DNA of 64,000 bases, taken from NCBI GenBank assembly GCA_024642505.1, contig JAHEAZ010000002.1, forward strand, positions 62,001 through 126,000, in the 5' to 3' direction. Below are positions 35,428 through 45,263 of the stretch, piece after piece. This DNA comes from Gammaproteobacteria bacterium (GTDB lineage: Bacteria > Pseudomonadota > Gammaproteobacteria > Steroidobacterales > Steroidobacteraceae). Within the stretch, counting starts at the first letter, position 1. Every line of letters begins with the position of its first letter. A model generated the notes under the pieces. It searched no databases and was not told where the DNA came from. It saw nothing but the letters and a program-made list of their open reading frames with translations. The position numbers and the translations under genes are program-made.

Positions 35428-36486
35428 CTAGCGCCCTTCGATGGCTAGCGTCGCCGCCACAGGGTCTGCCGCGATGCGCTCTCCCGCCGCCAGGCCGGCG
35501 AGTACCTCAAACTCGTCCGCCTGGCGGCGTCCGAGCCGGACCTGCCGCAGGCTGACGTGACCCGCGTCGTCAACAACGTACACCGCGGTGACCTCGCTAC
35601 GTCGCACGATCGTGGCAGCCGGCACGTGCAGGATCGCGCCCGCACCCAGGCGGAATCCCGCCTTGACGAACATTCCCGGGTAGAGGTCGCGCGCGCCGCC
35701 CGGCAGGTCGATGCGTACCCTTATCGTGTTCGAACCCGACTCTGCCGAAGGAAAGACAGTGATTCCCGCCGACTCCAGCACCTGTTCACCGACGTAGACA
35801 CGTGCGGCGCCCAGTTCGCGAAGGTCCTCTGTGAGCGTCTGCGGAACGTCAACGACGACTCGCAACGCGCCAAGCGCCGCCACCGCCGTGAGCGGCTGGC
35901 CGGGTACTACTGACTCGCCTACCTCGACATGGCGATTTGTCACCACGCCCGCGAACGGAGCACGAATCTCTGTGTATCCGTATTGCTCCCGCGCCGCGGC
36001 GACCCCGGCTTCGGCCGCGGCGAGCCGGGCCTGCGCGGCATCGTGGTCGGCAGTGGATCGGTCCATGTCCGCCTGCGACAGCAACTTCGCCGCGACCAGC
36101 TGCCTCGTCCTGTCATGGCGCAGCCGGGCCTCTGTCGCTACTGCCTGGGCTCCGGTCAGCGCCTGTGCAGCTTCGTCGAGACGGGCCTTCTGCTCCACCG
36201 CACTCAGGCGCATGATCAGCTCGCCGCGCGCGACTGGATCGTCTACGTCCCGATTCAGCGAAACGATACGGCCGCTTGTCTGGGCCGCCAGCGTCGCCTG
36301 CTGCACGGCCTCGATAATTCCGTCGAAAAGCCGCTCGCCTCCAACCTCGCCGGCCGAGACGGTCATGGTCTCCAGCGCGGCGCCGGATCTGGTCGCCTCA
36401 GGGGCGGATGTTTCATCCGCGCCGCAGGCCGCCATCAGCGACGCCAGCAATGCCACCGTGATACTGCGATTGAACGACCCAAGCAT
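35428..36486 (-). CDS. RND periplasmic adaptor (membrane fusion protein), lipoprotein
   Basis: A 352-aa HlyD/AcrA-type adaptor. Signal with lipobox LMAAC (Cys about 21), then a lipoyl-like half motif (AAQTSGRIVSLNRDVDDPVARGELIMRL), a coiled-coil hairpin (about 75-150), the second half (YTEIRAPFAGVVTNRHVEVGESV) and beta-barrel/membrane-proximal domains. It partners the RND permease 3 bp downstream. Confidence 0.9.
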   Translation of the reverse strand: MLGSFNRSITVALLASLMAACGADETSAPEATRSGAALETMTVSAGEVGGERLFDGIIEAVQQATLAAQTSGRIVSLNRDVDDPVARGELIMRLSAVEQKARLDEAAQALTGAQAVATEARLRHDRTRQLVAAKLLSQADMDRSTADHDAAQARLAAAEAGVAAAREQYGYTEIRAPFAGVVTNRHVEVGESVVPGQPLTAVAALGALRVVVDVPQTLTEDLRELGAARVYVGEQVLESAGITVFPSAESGSNTIRVRIDLPGGARDLYPGMFVKAGFRLGAGAILHVPAATIVRRSEVTAVYVVDDAGHVSLRQVRLGRRQADEFEVLAGLAAGERIAADPVAATLAIEGR

Positions 36487-36514
36487 GGGAATTTTCTTTG
36501 CCTGTTGCGGTTAA

Positions 36515-36718
36515 TTAATCGAATGCCTGTCCCGCCTTGAGGCCCAGCTTTCGGAAAATGATTGCCGCCGGGCAAAACCCGGTGAATGCGGATTGCAGCA
36601 GGTTGAGTCCGACAAATGCCGTTAACCACAGCCACAGCGGGCTGACGTAGTGCGCAAGCAGCAGGCTGATAAGGACCATCGTGCCCGCCATCGCCATCAC
36701 CGCCCTGTCTATGCTCAT
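36515..36718 (-). CDS. DUF2892 (YgaP-type) small membrane protein
   Basis: A 67-aa protein with two TM helices (about 8-25 and 29-48) and the motif GFCPAAIIFRKLGL, typical of DUF2892 proteins, which are often attached to rhodaneses or near sulfur genes. GGAAGGA precedes the ATG at 36718. It starts the operon DUF2892-adaptor-RND-SQR, 28 bp before the adaptor. Confidence 0.8.
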   Translation of the reverse strand: MSIDRAVMAMAGTMVLISLLLAHYVSPLWLWLTAFVGLNLLQSAFTGFCPAAIIFRKLGLKAGQAFD

Positions 36719-36753
36719 GCTGAAAATCCTTCCATCGTGAATGGGAACGCACC

Positions 36754-36772
36754 GTACCGGCTGGGCCGGTAC
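36754..36772. terminator. Perfect 8-bp hairpin between the glycosyltransferase and DUF2892 genes
   Basis: GTACCGGC (36754-36761), loop of 3, GCCGGTAC (36765-36772). It lies 18 bp after the ArnT-like stop codon and 36 bp before the DUF2892 start on the same strand. It could end the upstream transcript or be an operator for the downstream operon; no T-run follows. Confidence 0.4.
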
Positions 36773-36789
36773 CTCATCAGTAACCAAAG

Positions 36790-38430
36790 TCACTCCATCG
36801 CATCGCCACCACCGCGTGGGCCACGTGCGCGAACGGTTTCGAGAATCCCGATATTCGCCGCCAGTAGCCGTGCGCTCCAGATCGACCAGAAGCCCGTGCG
36901 GTAGGCCATCACGGAGGTCGGCAGTAACGGTGCCGCGCCAAGTGGATTGGCCCGTGACTCCAGCAGGACCACCGCCGAAGGATCGCTGGCGGCGAGCGCC
37001 AGGATGTCGTCCGGGTTCCAGAGTTCGGGTAGGGGGTAACGCAGTCGGCCCGCGAATCCGAGCTGGCCGTGATAATCGCCGTAGTAGGCCACGGTGACCC
37101 CCCGCGCCTGCAGGCCGGCGACCTCCTGCGCGGCACCCTTGACGCCATACGGCCGGCCGGCCGCCGACCCGAGCAGGCCCGCGGCAACAAGCGCGAGCGT
37201 CACTGCGACCGCGACATGCAGCCGCGCAGCACCTTCCAGCAGGCTGACCCGGAACGGCAGTACGGCCCAGGCGAGTACCAGCAGCACCGCGATCGTCCAG
37301 GCAGGATGCACGTCGGTCAGCCAGCCATCGTGCCAGTCGCTGTCGAGGCCGACCGCGGCCGCCATCAAGAGTCCGAGCGCGAGCCATGGCAACAGCGCCA
37401 GGGCGCGGTCGGCGCGATAGGACATCGCGTAGCTCGGCGCCAGGGCCCGGGCCGCAACCAGCGCCAGCGCCGGAATGATTGGCAGCAGGTATTGCGGCTG
37501 CTTGCCGCTGATCAGGCAAAACGCCAGGAATACCGGTCCCGCCCAGGCCAGACAAAACCGCGTCCCCGATTCCGCGAATCTTGCTTCGACGCGAAACACA
37601 TTCCATACGCGACGCCAGGTCAGCCACGGCAAGATCAGTACGGGCAATAGTGGCAGGTACCACCACCACGGCCGCTGGTGCGCGAAACTGCTGGTGAGTC
37701 GGTCGGCCGTCTGCTTCCACAGGATCATCTCGCGATACTCGGCGCCACCGGAGATTGCCGCGGGAATTACCCAGGCGAGAGCGATGGTGGCGCCGAGTGC
37801 GAAGCCTGCCAGCGCGGACAGATACCAGCGCGGCATCGCCCGCCGGGCATGCTCGCTCCACAGCGGTCCGAGCGCTGCGGGCATCAGCAGATGCAGGATT
37901 GCGACCGGCCCCTTGGTCAGGATGCCGAGACCAAGACCGGCGCCGAACAACAACCAGCCGCGACGGTCGCCGGTACCGGCCCGGGCGAGACCGAGCATTC
38001 CGACCAGAACCCACAGAGCCAGCAACAGGTCGAACATGATCAAGGTGCTGGTCACCGACCAAAGCAGCGTTCCGCCAGCCAGGATCACTGCGAAAGCCGC
38101 GACGTCCTCGATTTGCGGCCAGAGGAGCCGGGCGAGACGCCCTAGGACGAACCAGGAGGCCAGTCCGGCCAGCAACGGCACCAGCCGGGGCCACCATTCG
38201 TTGACGCCAAACAGCTTCCAGCCGGCTGCGAACAGCCAGAACAGCAGCGGTGGCTTGTGGGTGTAGAACTCGCCATTCAGGTGCGGCACCAGCCAGTCGC
38301 CGCCCGAGAACATCTCCCAGGCGACCGTCAGGTAGCGGGTCTCGTCAATGGCGATCGGCACGCGGAACGCAAGGGTAATCGCAGCGACCACCGGCCAGGC
38401 CAGGAACGGGGCATAACGCCAGACTCTCAT
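36790..38430 (-). CDS. ArnT-like glycosyltransferase (family 39 fold)
   Basis: About 546 aa from the ATG at 38430, with GGAGGAG 12 nt upstream; TTG at 38451 is possible. A polytopic membrane protein with the N-terminal IDETRYLTVAWEM segment carrying the acidic catalytic motif of PMT/ArnT enzymes, HKPPLLFWLFAAGWKLFG, and GLGLGILTKGPVA. About 12 TM segments and a periplasmic C-terminal domain. Family enzymes transfer sugars from undecaprenyl phosphate (for example L-Ara4N to lipid A); the acceptor here is unknown. Confidence 0.85.
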   Translation of the reverse strand: MRVWRYAPFLAWPVVAAITLAFRVPIAIDETRYLTVAWEMFSGGDWLVPHLNGEFYTHKPPLLFWLFAAGWKLFGVNEWWPRLVPLLAGLASWFVLGRLARLLWPQIEDVAAFAVILAGGTLLWSVTSTLIMFDLLLALWVLVGMLGLARAGTGDRRGWLLFGAGLGLGILTKGPVAILHLLMPAALGPLWSEHARRAMPRWYLSALAGFALGATIALAWVIPAAISGGAEYREMILWKQTADRLTSSFAHQRPWWWYLPLLPVLILPWLTWRRVWNVFRVEARFAESGTRFCLAWAGPVFLAFCLISGKQPQYLLPIIPALALVAARALAPSYAMSYRADRALALLPWLALGLLMAAAVGLDSDWHDGWLTDVHPAWTIAVLLVLAWAVLPFRVSLLEGAARLHVAVAVTLALVAAGLLGSAAGRPYGVKGAAQEVAGLQARGVTVAYYGDYHGQLGFAGRLRYPLPELWNPDDILALAASDPSAVVLLESRANPLGAAPLLPTSVMAYRTGFWSIWSARLLAANIGILETVRARGPRGGGDAME

Positions 38431-38451
38431 CACCAACAGGCGCTCCTCCAA

Positions 38452-38756
38452 CGGGGCTCCGAAGTTTCAATAGTGTCCAACCGGCACACGTCGTCCCTGG
38501 CCTGGACCCTCCGCAGCTTACGTGCGAGGCAGGCAGCGGGTCATCCGGACCTGCACCGATTGCGGCGCGGAAACCGGGGCCGCCGCCGCCATTGGGGGGC
38601 GCAAACCATGGCAGGAAGGTCTACAAGGGCGATTGCGCCGCGCGTGCCCCGGGCGGAACCGCCACGGGATGCCGGATCCGGGCGCTACGCTGGTGGACTC
38701 CGCAGCGGATCTCGAAGCCGCGGCAGATTTCCTGGGGCGCAGCAACCGAACCGGGG
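38452..38756. other. Intergenic stretch without a supported gene
   Basis: About 305 bp between the ArnT-like gene and the regulator. Open frames on both strands are short or lack family features; a plus-strand frame with a CTDCG segment has no start or coding character I trust. Nothing else seen. Confidence 0.5.
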
Positions 38757-39155
38757 CTAGCCGCCCGGCCGTGTATCCGACAGGCGCCGCATCGCCACAG
38801 GGGTGAGGAGGGTCCCGAGCAGCTCGCCGATGTTACGATGGGCCTCGATAGGGTGACGCATCGGCCGATCCAGGTACAGTCGATAGCGGTTCCGGCGGCC
38901 CTCACGGACACGCTCCACCACGCCGCCCTCCTCGAGGTCGGACACGATCTTCTGCACGGCTCTCTCGGTGATTCCGACCGCGACCGCCACGTCCCGCAAT
39001 CTGGCCTCTGGATCACGCGCCAGGCAGACCAGCACATGACCGTGATTGGACAGGAACGTCCAATGCCGTGTCGACTCGGGCTGGGACTGCGGCGCACCAA
39101 AGCCGCTCGACACACTCTTGTCACCCACTCGCTCGCCGTCGCCCGACGTGCCCAT
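38757..39155 (-). CDS. Winged-helix (MarR/ArsR-type) transcriptional regulator
   Basis: A 132-aa protein. The core HTH reads HVLVCLARDPEARLRDVAVAVGITERAVQKIVSDLEEGGVVERVREGRRNRYRLYLDRPMRHPIEAH, with recognition helix and wing, flanked by a polar N-terminus. Only one Cys, so no dithiol sulfide sensor like SqrR/BigR is apparent. A palindrome lies just upstream (39208-39221). Confidence 0.78.
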   Translation of the reverse strand: MGTSGDGERVGDKSVSSGFGAPQSQPESTRHWTFLSNHGHVLVCLARDPEARLRDVAVAVGITERAVQKIVSDLEEGGVVERVREGRRNRYRLYLDRPMRHPIEAHRNIGELLGTLLTPVAMRRLSDTRPGG

Positions 39156-39203
39156 GCCGCACCCCCGATTACACTTGACGCGAACCAGCTTATTGTGAAA
39201 ACT

Positions 39204-39221
39204 AATATACGAATTATCGTA
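39204..39221. promoter_or_regulatory. Putative promoter and operator of the winged-helix regulator
   Basis: TACGA (39208-39212) and TCGTA (39217-39221) form an inverted repeat around ATTA. On the minus strand the -10 candidate TATATT (39209-39204) overlaps it and ATTAAA lies 16 bp upstream, so the palindrome sits in the promoter spacer, the expected place for autorepression. Confidence 0.45.
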
Positions 39222-39266
39222 CGTGTTTAATAGTTCGCCAACAATGGTTCAAGAGAGGATTATCAC

Positions 39267-39419
39267 ATGGCAGCGCGCCGCGGCAGCTTGCGGATTTCCG
39301 CGACGACGCCCCTGCCCGGCCCGGTCCCCGCTTCGTTTGTGCGCGGAGAGGTGACCCGCCCGGAGACTCTGTCAGCGCTGCCCGGGTCCATTGAATTTGC
39401 GTCCCGGGCCCACAGATAG
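39267..39419 (+). CDS. Possible 50-codon small ORF (weak)
   Basis: ATG at 39267 is preceded by AGAGAGG at a good distance, and the frame encodes a basic 50-aa peptide with no TM segment, signal or recognisable motif. It lies in the otherwise gene-free 363-bp gap before htpX. Recorded only because of the ribosome-binding site. Confidence 0.2.
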   Translation: MAARRGSLRISATTPLPGPVPASFVRGEVTRPETLSALPGSIEFASRAHR

Positions 39420-39519
39420 TAGCCGTCGATCGGCTGGTACCATGGAGCCATGCGATGGGGCTTGGCGTGGGCTGCTGCCGCCTGACGGCCACGACGTCGT
39501 TTCACCAAGAGAGCCATTC

Positions 39520-40392
39520 ATGAAGCGCATCCTGCTGTTCCTGATCACCAACTTCGCCATCCTGTTCGTCGCCAGCATCACGCTGCGGCTACTCGGAATC
39601 GAGCCCTGGCTCGACGCGCAGGGGATCAACTTCGCCTCGCTGCTGGTGTTCGGTGCCCTGATCGGCTTCGGAGGCGCGTTTGTCTCGCTGGCCATGTCGA
39701 AGTGGATGGCGAAGAAGATGATGGGCGTGAAGGTCATCGAGCAACCGCGCGGCGAGGTCGAGACCTGGCTGGTCGAAACCGTCCGCCGCCAGGCCCAGCT
39801 CGCCAACATCGGCATGCCCGAAGTTGGCTACTTCGAATCCCCCGATCCGAACGCCTTCGCTACCGGCGCCAACCGCAACAAGGCGCTGGTGGCGGTGTCG
39901 AGCGGCCTGGTCAACCGCATGTCGCGCGAAGAAGTTGAAGCTGTGCTCGGCCACGAGATCAGCCATGTTGCCAACGGCGACATGGTGACGCTCACCCTGA
40001 TCCAGGGCGTGGTCAACACCTTCGTGTTCGTATTCTCCCGCGTGATCGGTAGCGTGGTCGACAAGGTCGTCTTCGGCAATCGCGACGGTCACGGCCCGGG
40101 TTTCTGGATCACCACGATAGTCGCGCAGCTGGTGCTGTCCTTCCTGGCCACCATGGTGGTCATGTGGTTCTCCCGACAGCGCGAGTTCCGCGCCGACTCC
40201 GGCGGCGCCAGGCTGGCTGGCCGCAACAGCATGATCGGCGCACTCGAGGCCTTGAAACGCAATCATCCGCATGCCCTGCCGGACCAGATGGCGGCCTTCG
40301 GCATTGCCGGCGGCCTGGGCCAGGGTCTCAGAAAGCTGTTCATGAGCCACCCGCCGCTGGACGAACGCATCGCAGCGTTGCGCAGTCAGTGA
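39520..40392 (+). CDS. htpX: Membrane zinc metalloprotease HtpX
   Basis: A 290-aa inner membrane protease that degrades misfolded membrane proteins. Two N-terminal TM helices (4-24, 38-58), the zinc motif HEISH at 145-149 ([11 protein letters not shown]), two more TM helices and a third zinc ligand Glu in [12 protein letters not shown]. Start ATG at 39520 with AGAGAG upstream. It stands alone. Confidence 0.95.
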   Translation: MKRILLFLITNFAILFVASITLRLLGIEPWLDAQGINFASLLVFGALIGFGGAFVSLAMSKWMAKKMMGVKVIEQPRGEVETWLVETVRRQAQLANIGMPEVGYFESPDPNAFATGANRNKALVAVSSGLVNRMSREEVEAVLGHEISHVANGDMVTLTLIQGVVNTFVFVFSRVIGSVVDKVVFGNRDGHGPGFWITTIVAQLVLSFLATMVVMWFSRQREFRADSGGARLAGRNSMIGALEALKRNHPHALPDQMAAFGIAGGLGQGLRKLFMSHPPLDERIAALRSQ

Positions 40393-40584
40393 GCGGCGCG
40401 GCGGCGACTGGCTCACGAAGCTGCCAGTCACCTCGCCGGCAACTCGCGCTGCAACTGCGCAATCCCGACCGGCCCGATGCATCCACACTGAATACAAGCC
40501 TCGAACAGGCCCATAGAATTCGCGCGTGGCTGGCACCGGCCCGAACCGGCGGCGCGCACCGGCACTGACCGCCGAGGAGGCCGT

Positions 40585-42021
40585 GTGTCTGTCGCCATCG
40601 TCTGGTTCCGCCGCGACCTGCGGCTCACTGACAATCCGGCACTGGCGGAAGCGCTGGCCGCGGCGGATGCGGTGGTGCCTGTCTACGTCCACGCGCCGGA
40701 TGAAGAAGGCGAGTGGGCGCCGGGCGCCGCGAGTCGCTGGTGGCTGCATCGTAGCCTCGAGTCGCTCGGACGCGAGCTTGCCGCACGCGGCAGCCGGTTG
40801 GTGATACGGCGCGGTGCTTCACTGACTGCACTGGCCGCGCTTGCAGATGAGACAGGGGCCAGCTCGATCCACTGGAACCGCCTGTACGAGCCCGCCATCG
40901 TGGAACGAGACCGGCAGATCAAACAAGTCCTCGCGGATCGCGGCCTGCACACCAGCTCCTCGAACGGACATCTGCTGTTTGAGCCCTGGACCGTGCGAAG
41001 TGGCTCCGGCGACCCGTACCGGGTATTTACGCCGTTCTGGAAGACCTGCCTGCGCGCCATCGACCAAACCGGCCCGCCCATCACTACACCGCGGCGACTG
41101 CCGCAGGTTCGAGACGATCTCGCCAGTCTTGACCTGGAATCGCTGGATCTGAACCCGCGCGTCGCCTGGGACGGCGGTCTAGCGGGCGCCTGGCAACCGG
41201 GCGAAGCGGGAGCCGCGGCCGCGCTGCAGCGCTTCGCCGACGGGGCCATCGGCTCTTATGATCAGGGGCGCAACCGACCGGACCTGGCAGGCACCTCAAG
41301 GCTGTCGCCATTCCTGCACTTTGGCGAACTCTCCCCTCGGCAGGCCCTGACGGCAGCACGGAGACCCGGAGCCGGCGATTCCGCGGGCGCCGAATCATTC
41401 ATCCGCGAACTCGGCTGGCGTGAGTTCGCGCACCACCTCCTCTATCACTTTCCGCACACCACCAATGCGCCGCTGGATGCGCGTTTTGACCAACTCAAGT
41501 GGCGGCGCGACCCTGGTCAACTCCGCGCCTGGCAGCGTGGGTTGAGTGGCTATCCGATCGTCGATGCCGGCATGCGAGAGCTGTGGCATACGGGATGGAT
41601 GCACAACCGGGTGCGCATGATCGTCGCGTCGTTGCTGACCAAGAACCTGTTCATGCACTGGCTCGAGGGCGCGCGCTGGTTCTGGGACACGCTGGTCGAC
41701 GCGGACCTGGCCAGCAATACACTCGGTTGGCAATGGACGGCGGGCTGCGGTGCCGATGCCGCTCCTTACTACCGCGTCTTCAATCCGGTGCTACAGGCGG
41801 AGAAGTTCGACGTGGAGCGACGCTACATCCGCGACTGGGTCCCTGAGCTCGCCAGGCTTCCCGACAAGTGGATTCACTGCCCCTGGGCCGCGCCGGCCGA
41901 GGTGCTTTCGGCCGCTGGTGTAACGCTTGGCCAGACATATCCGGAGCCGATCGTCGATCCGCGGAAAAGTCGCGACGACGCACTGGTCCGCTTCCAGGTC
42001 CTCAAGCGCGGGGCGCGTTGA
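40585..42021 (+). CDS. phrB: Deoxyribodipyrimidine (CPD class I) photolyase
   Basis: A 478-aa photolyase. N-terminal Rossmann domain starts IVWFRRDLRLTDNPAL; the FAD domain shows GTSRLSPFLHFGELSPRQ, RELGWREFAHHLLYHFPH, and the signature WHTGWMHNRVRMIVASLLTKNL...WFWDTLVDADLASNTLGWQWTAGCGADAAPYYRVFNP. Repairs UV dimers with visible light. Start is GTG at 40585 with GAGGAGG 5 nt upstream. It leads the lipid-modification cluster. Confidence 0.95.
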   Translation: MSVAIVWFRRDLRLTDNPALAEALAAADAVVPVYVHAPDEEGEWAPGAASRWWLHRSLESLGRELAARGSRLVIRRGASLTALAALADETGASSIHWNRLYEPAIVERDRQIKQVLADRGLHTSSSNGHLLFEPWTVRSGSGDPYRVFTPFWKTCLRAIDQTGPPITTPRRLPQVRDDLASLDLESLDLNPRVAWDGGLAGAWQPGEAGAAAALQRFADGAIGSYDQGRNRPDLAGTSRLSPFLHFGELSPRQALTAARRPGAGDSAGAESFIRELGWREFAHHLLYHFPHTTNAPLDARFDQLKWRRDPGQLRAWQRGLSGYPIVDAGMRELWHTGWMHNRVRMIVASLLTKNLFMHWLEGARWFWDTLVDADLASNTLGWQWTAGCGADAAPYYRVFNPVLQAEKFDVERRYIRDWVPELARLPDKWIHCPWAAPAEVLSAAGVTLGQTYPEPIVDPRKSRDDALVRFQVLKRGAR

Positions 42022-42266
42022 AGCCGGCGAATCCGGCCAGGCGGCCGATGCGAATGTTCAGCCGGCACCGGCAACAACGCCTCGGACCCACCCGGAAAGC
42101 AGTAAACGCGCTTCTTTTCAACGAGTTACGTGTGAACGGCGGCGCGGAGTGAGGGTATGCGCACCCAGGGCCCACAGGGTAGACTTTGGATGAGGTCTGC
42201 ACAGGATTGATGCCGACCGAAGCAACGATGAGACGCGACCCGATCGCAGGGGAATCGAAGGACCGC

Positions 42267-43219
<953 letters not shown>

Positions 43220-43229
<10 letters not shown>

Positions 43230-44503
43230 AGATCGCGGTTGTCGGCACCGGCATCGCGGGATTGACCGTGGCCGCGGGTATCGCGGACCGCCATGAGCTG
43301 ACGGTGTTCGAGTCCAGCGACTGGGTCGGCGGCCACACCAGCACCGTCGACGTTGAAGAAGACGGTCGAACGGTTGCGGTGGACACTGGATTCATCGTTT
43401 TCAACGACTGGACCTACCCGAATTTCATCTCGATGCTGGAGCGAATCGGCGTGCCGTGGCAGGCCTCCAACATGAGCTTCAGCCTGCAGTGCGAACGGAC
43501 CGGGCTCGAGTATAACGGCACCACGGTCAACACGCTGTTTGCCCAGCGCCGCAACCTGCTGCGCCCATCCTTCCTGCACATGATCTGGGAAATACTGCGG
43601 TTCAACCGCGAGGCGCCGACTTTCCTGGCCACAGGCGATGAGACCACTACGCTGGGGGAGTGGCTCGACTCGCGACACTTCGGCAAGACCTTCGTCGAGC
43701 ATTACGTCGTCCCGATGGGCCGGGCGATATGGTCGGCCGAGGCGCAGGCCATGCTGCGCTTCCCGGCCAGCTTCTTCATCGACTTCTTCCACCGGCACGG
43801 ATTCCTGTCGGTGGACCAACGTCCGCAATGGCAGGTGGTCAGGGGCGGTTCGCGCGAGTATGTCCGCAAGCTGACCGCACCCTTCACCGACTGCATCCGT
43901 ACGCGCACCCCGATCGCGTCCGTCAGGCGGCAGGCAAATGAAGTCGTGCTACGGAGCGCCGAGGGTGAGGTATTTCGCTTCGACGCAGTAGTGCTGGCCT
44001 GTCACAGCGACCAGGCACTGGGGCTGCTGGAAGACCCAAGCCAGGCGGAGCGAGAGATTCTCGGCGCGCTGCCCTACGCACGCAACGAAGTGCTGCTTCA
44101 TACTGACGAGTCGCTGCTGCCGCAGCGGCCGCTGGCCCGAGCGGCCTGGAACTACCATCTGCGACGGCGCCCCGGAGCGGGGGTCGCCGTCACCTACGAC
44201 ATGAACGTCCTGCAGTCACTGTCGACCCGCAGGCGCTACCTGGTTTCGCTCAACATGGCGGACGCGATTGACCCGCGGCAGGTCCTCAGGACCTTTGACT
44301 ACAGCCATCCGGTATACACACCGGAGGGCGTCGCCGCGCAGAAGCGCCATGACGAGATCAGCGGCGCGCGCCGCAGTTTCTATTGCGGCGCCTACTGGCG
44401 CCACGGGTTTCATGAGGACGGCCTGGTCAGTGGGCTGACCGCGCTAAGGCAATTCAACCGCTGGGAAGCCGATGCACAGCGCCCTCTACAAAGGGTGGGT
44501 TAG
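43220..44503 (+). CDS. FAD-dependent oxidoreductase/amine-oxidase-fold protein of the cfa cluster
   Basis: A 427-aa protein with N-terminal dinucleotide fold VVGTGIAGLTVA, the following ESSDWVGGHTSTV and VDTGFIVFNDWTYPNF. It belongs to the family found beside cfa and DUF1365 genes in many proteobacteria, whose members include UfaD-like saturase/oxidase enzymes acting on unusual fatty acids in Rhodobacter. The exact reaction here is not known. AAGGGGA precedes the ATG. Overlaps DUF1365 by 32 bp. Confidence 0.85.
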
Positions 44504-45263
44504 ACACCGCCGCCGGGCACCTGCCGGCAACAGCTTTCGTTACCGGCTGTTCATGGTCTATCTCGACCTCGACGAACTGCCCGGCGCGTTCGACTGCAAC
44601 TGGCTTTGGTCGGCGCGGCGACCGGCGCTTGCGTGGTTTCGCCGCAAGGACTTCCTCGGTCCGCCGGCGCTGCCACTGGACGAGGCGGTACGCGTCAGGG
44701 TCGAGGAGCAAACCGGCGAGCGCCCTGCCGGGCCGATTCGCATGCTGGCGCACCTTCGCTATTTCGGCTACTGCCTCAACCCGGTGACGTTCTACTACTG
44801 CTTCGACGCAGCGGACCGGGAGGTTCGCTGGATCGTGGCCGAGATCAACAACACACCCTGGGATGAGCGCCACGCGTATGTGCTGGACGCCTCGATGGCC
44901 GAGCGGCAGGGCCGGGCCCGGCGCTGGCGTTTCGGCAAGGCGTTCCATGTGTCGCCCTTCCTGCCGATGGACATGGACTACGACTGGCGATTCGACGACC
45001 CGACGGAATCGCTGCACGTACACATGGAAAATCTGAAGGATGGCGAGCGTGTGTTCAATGCGACGCTGGAACTCCAGCGCGCGCCGATGACATCCGCGGC
45101 GCTCACGCGCGTGCTGTTTACCTATCCTGTCATGACGGTCAAGGTCGTGGCCACGATCTACTGGCAGGCGCTCAAGCTGCTGATCAAGCGTACGCCGTTC
45201 TTTCCGCATCCTGCCCAAGCAGCGGCTCCCAGCAGAACCGAACCGAACAGGGCCTCGCAATGA
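44472..45263 (+). CDS. DUF1365 family protein
   Basis: A 263-aa protein with DUF1365 hallmarks: SALYKGWVRHRRRAPAGNSFRY at the N-terminus, YFGYCLNPVTFYYCFD, VAEINNTPWDERHAYVL and KAFHVSPFLPMDMDYDWRF. Always near cfa/FAD-oxidoreductase genes; biochemical role unknown. It overlaps both neighbours, so translation is coupled through the cluster. Confidence 0.9.
   Translation: MHSALYKGWVRHRRRAPAGNSFRYRLFMVYLDLDELPGAFDCNWLWSARRPALAWFRRKDFLGPPALPLDEAVRVRVEEQTGERPAGPIRMLAHLRYFGYCLNPVTFYYCFDAADREVRWIVAEINNTPWDERHAYVLDASMAERQGRARRWRFGKAFHVSPFLPMDMDYDWRFDDPTESLHVHMENLKDGERVFNATLELQRAPMTSAALTRVLFTYPVMTVKVVATIYWQALKLLIKRTPFFPHPAQAAAPSRTEPNRASQ

Noticed and set aside
36719-38197. Long minus-strand frame that would extend the DUF2892 protein upstream
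   Set aside because: The upstream part is a shifted frame of the ArnT-like gene; the DUF2892 similarity and the ribosome-binding site start at 36718.
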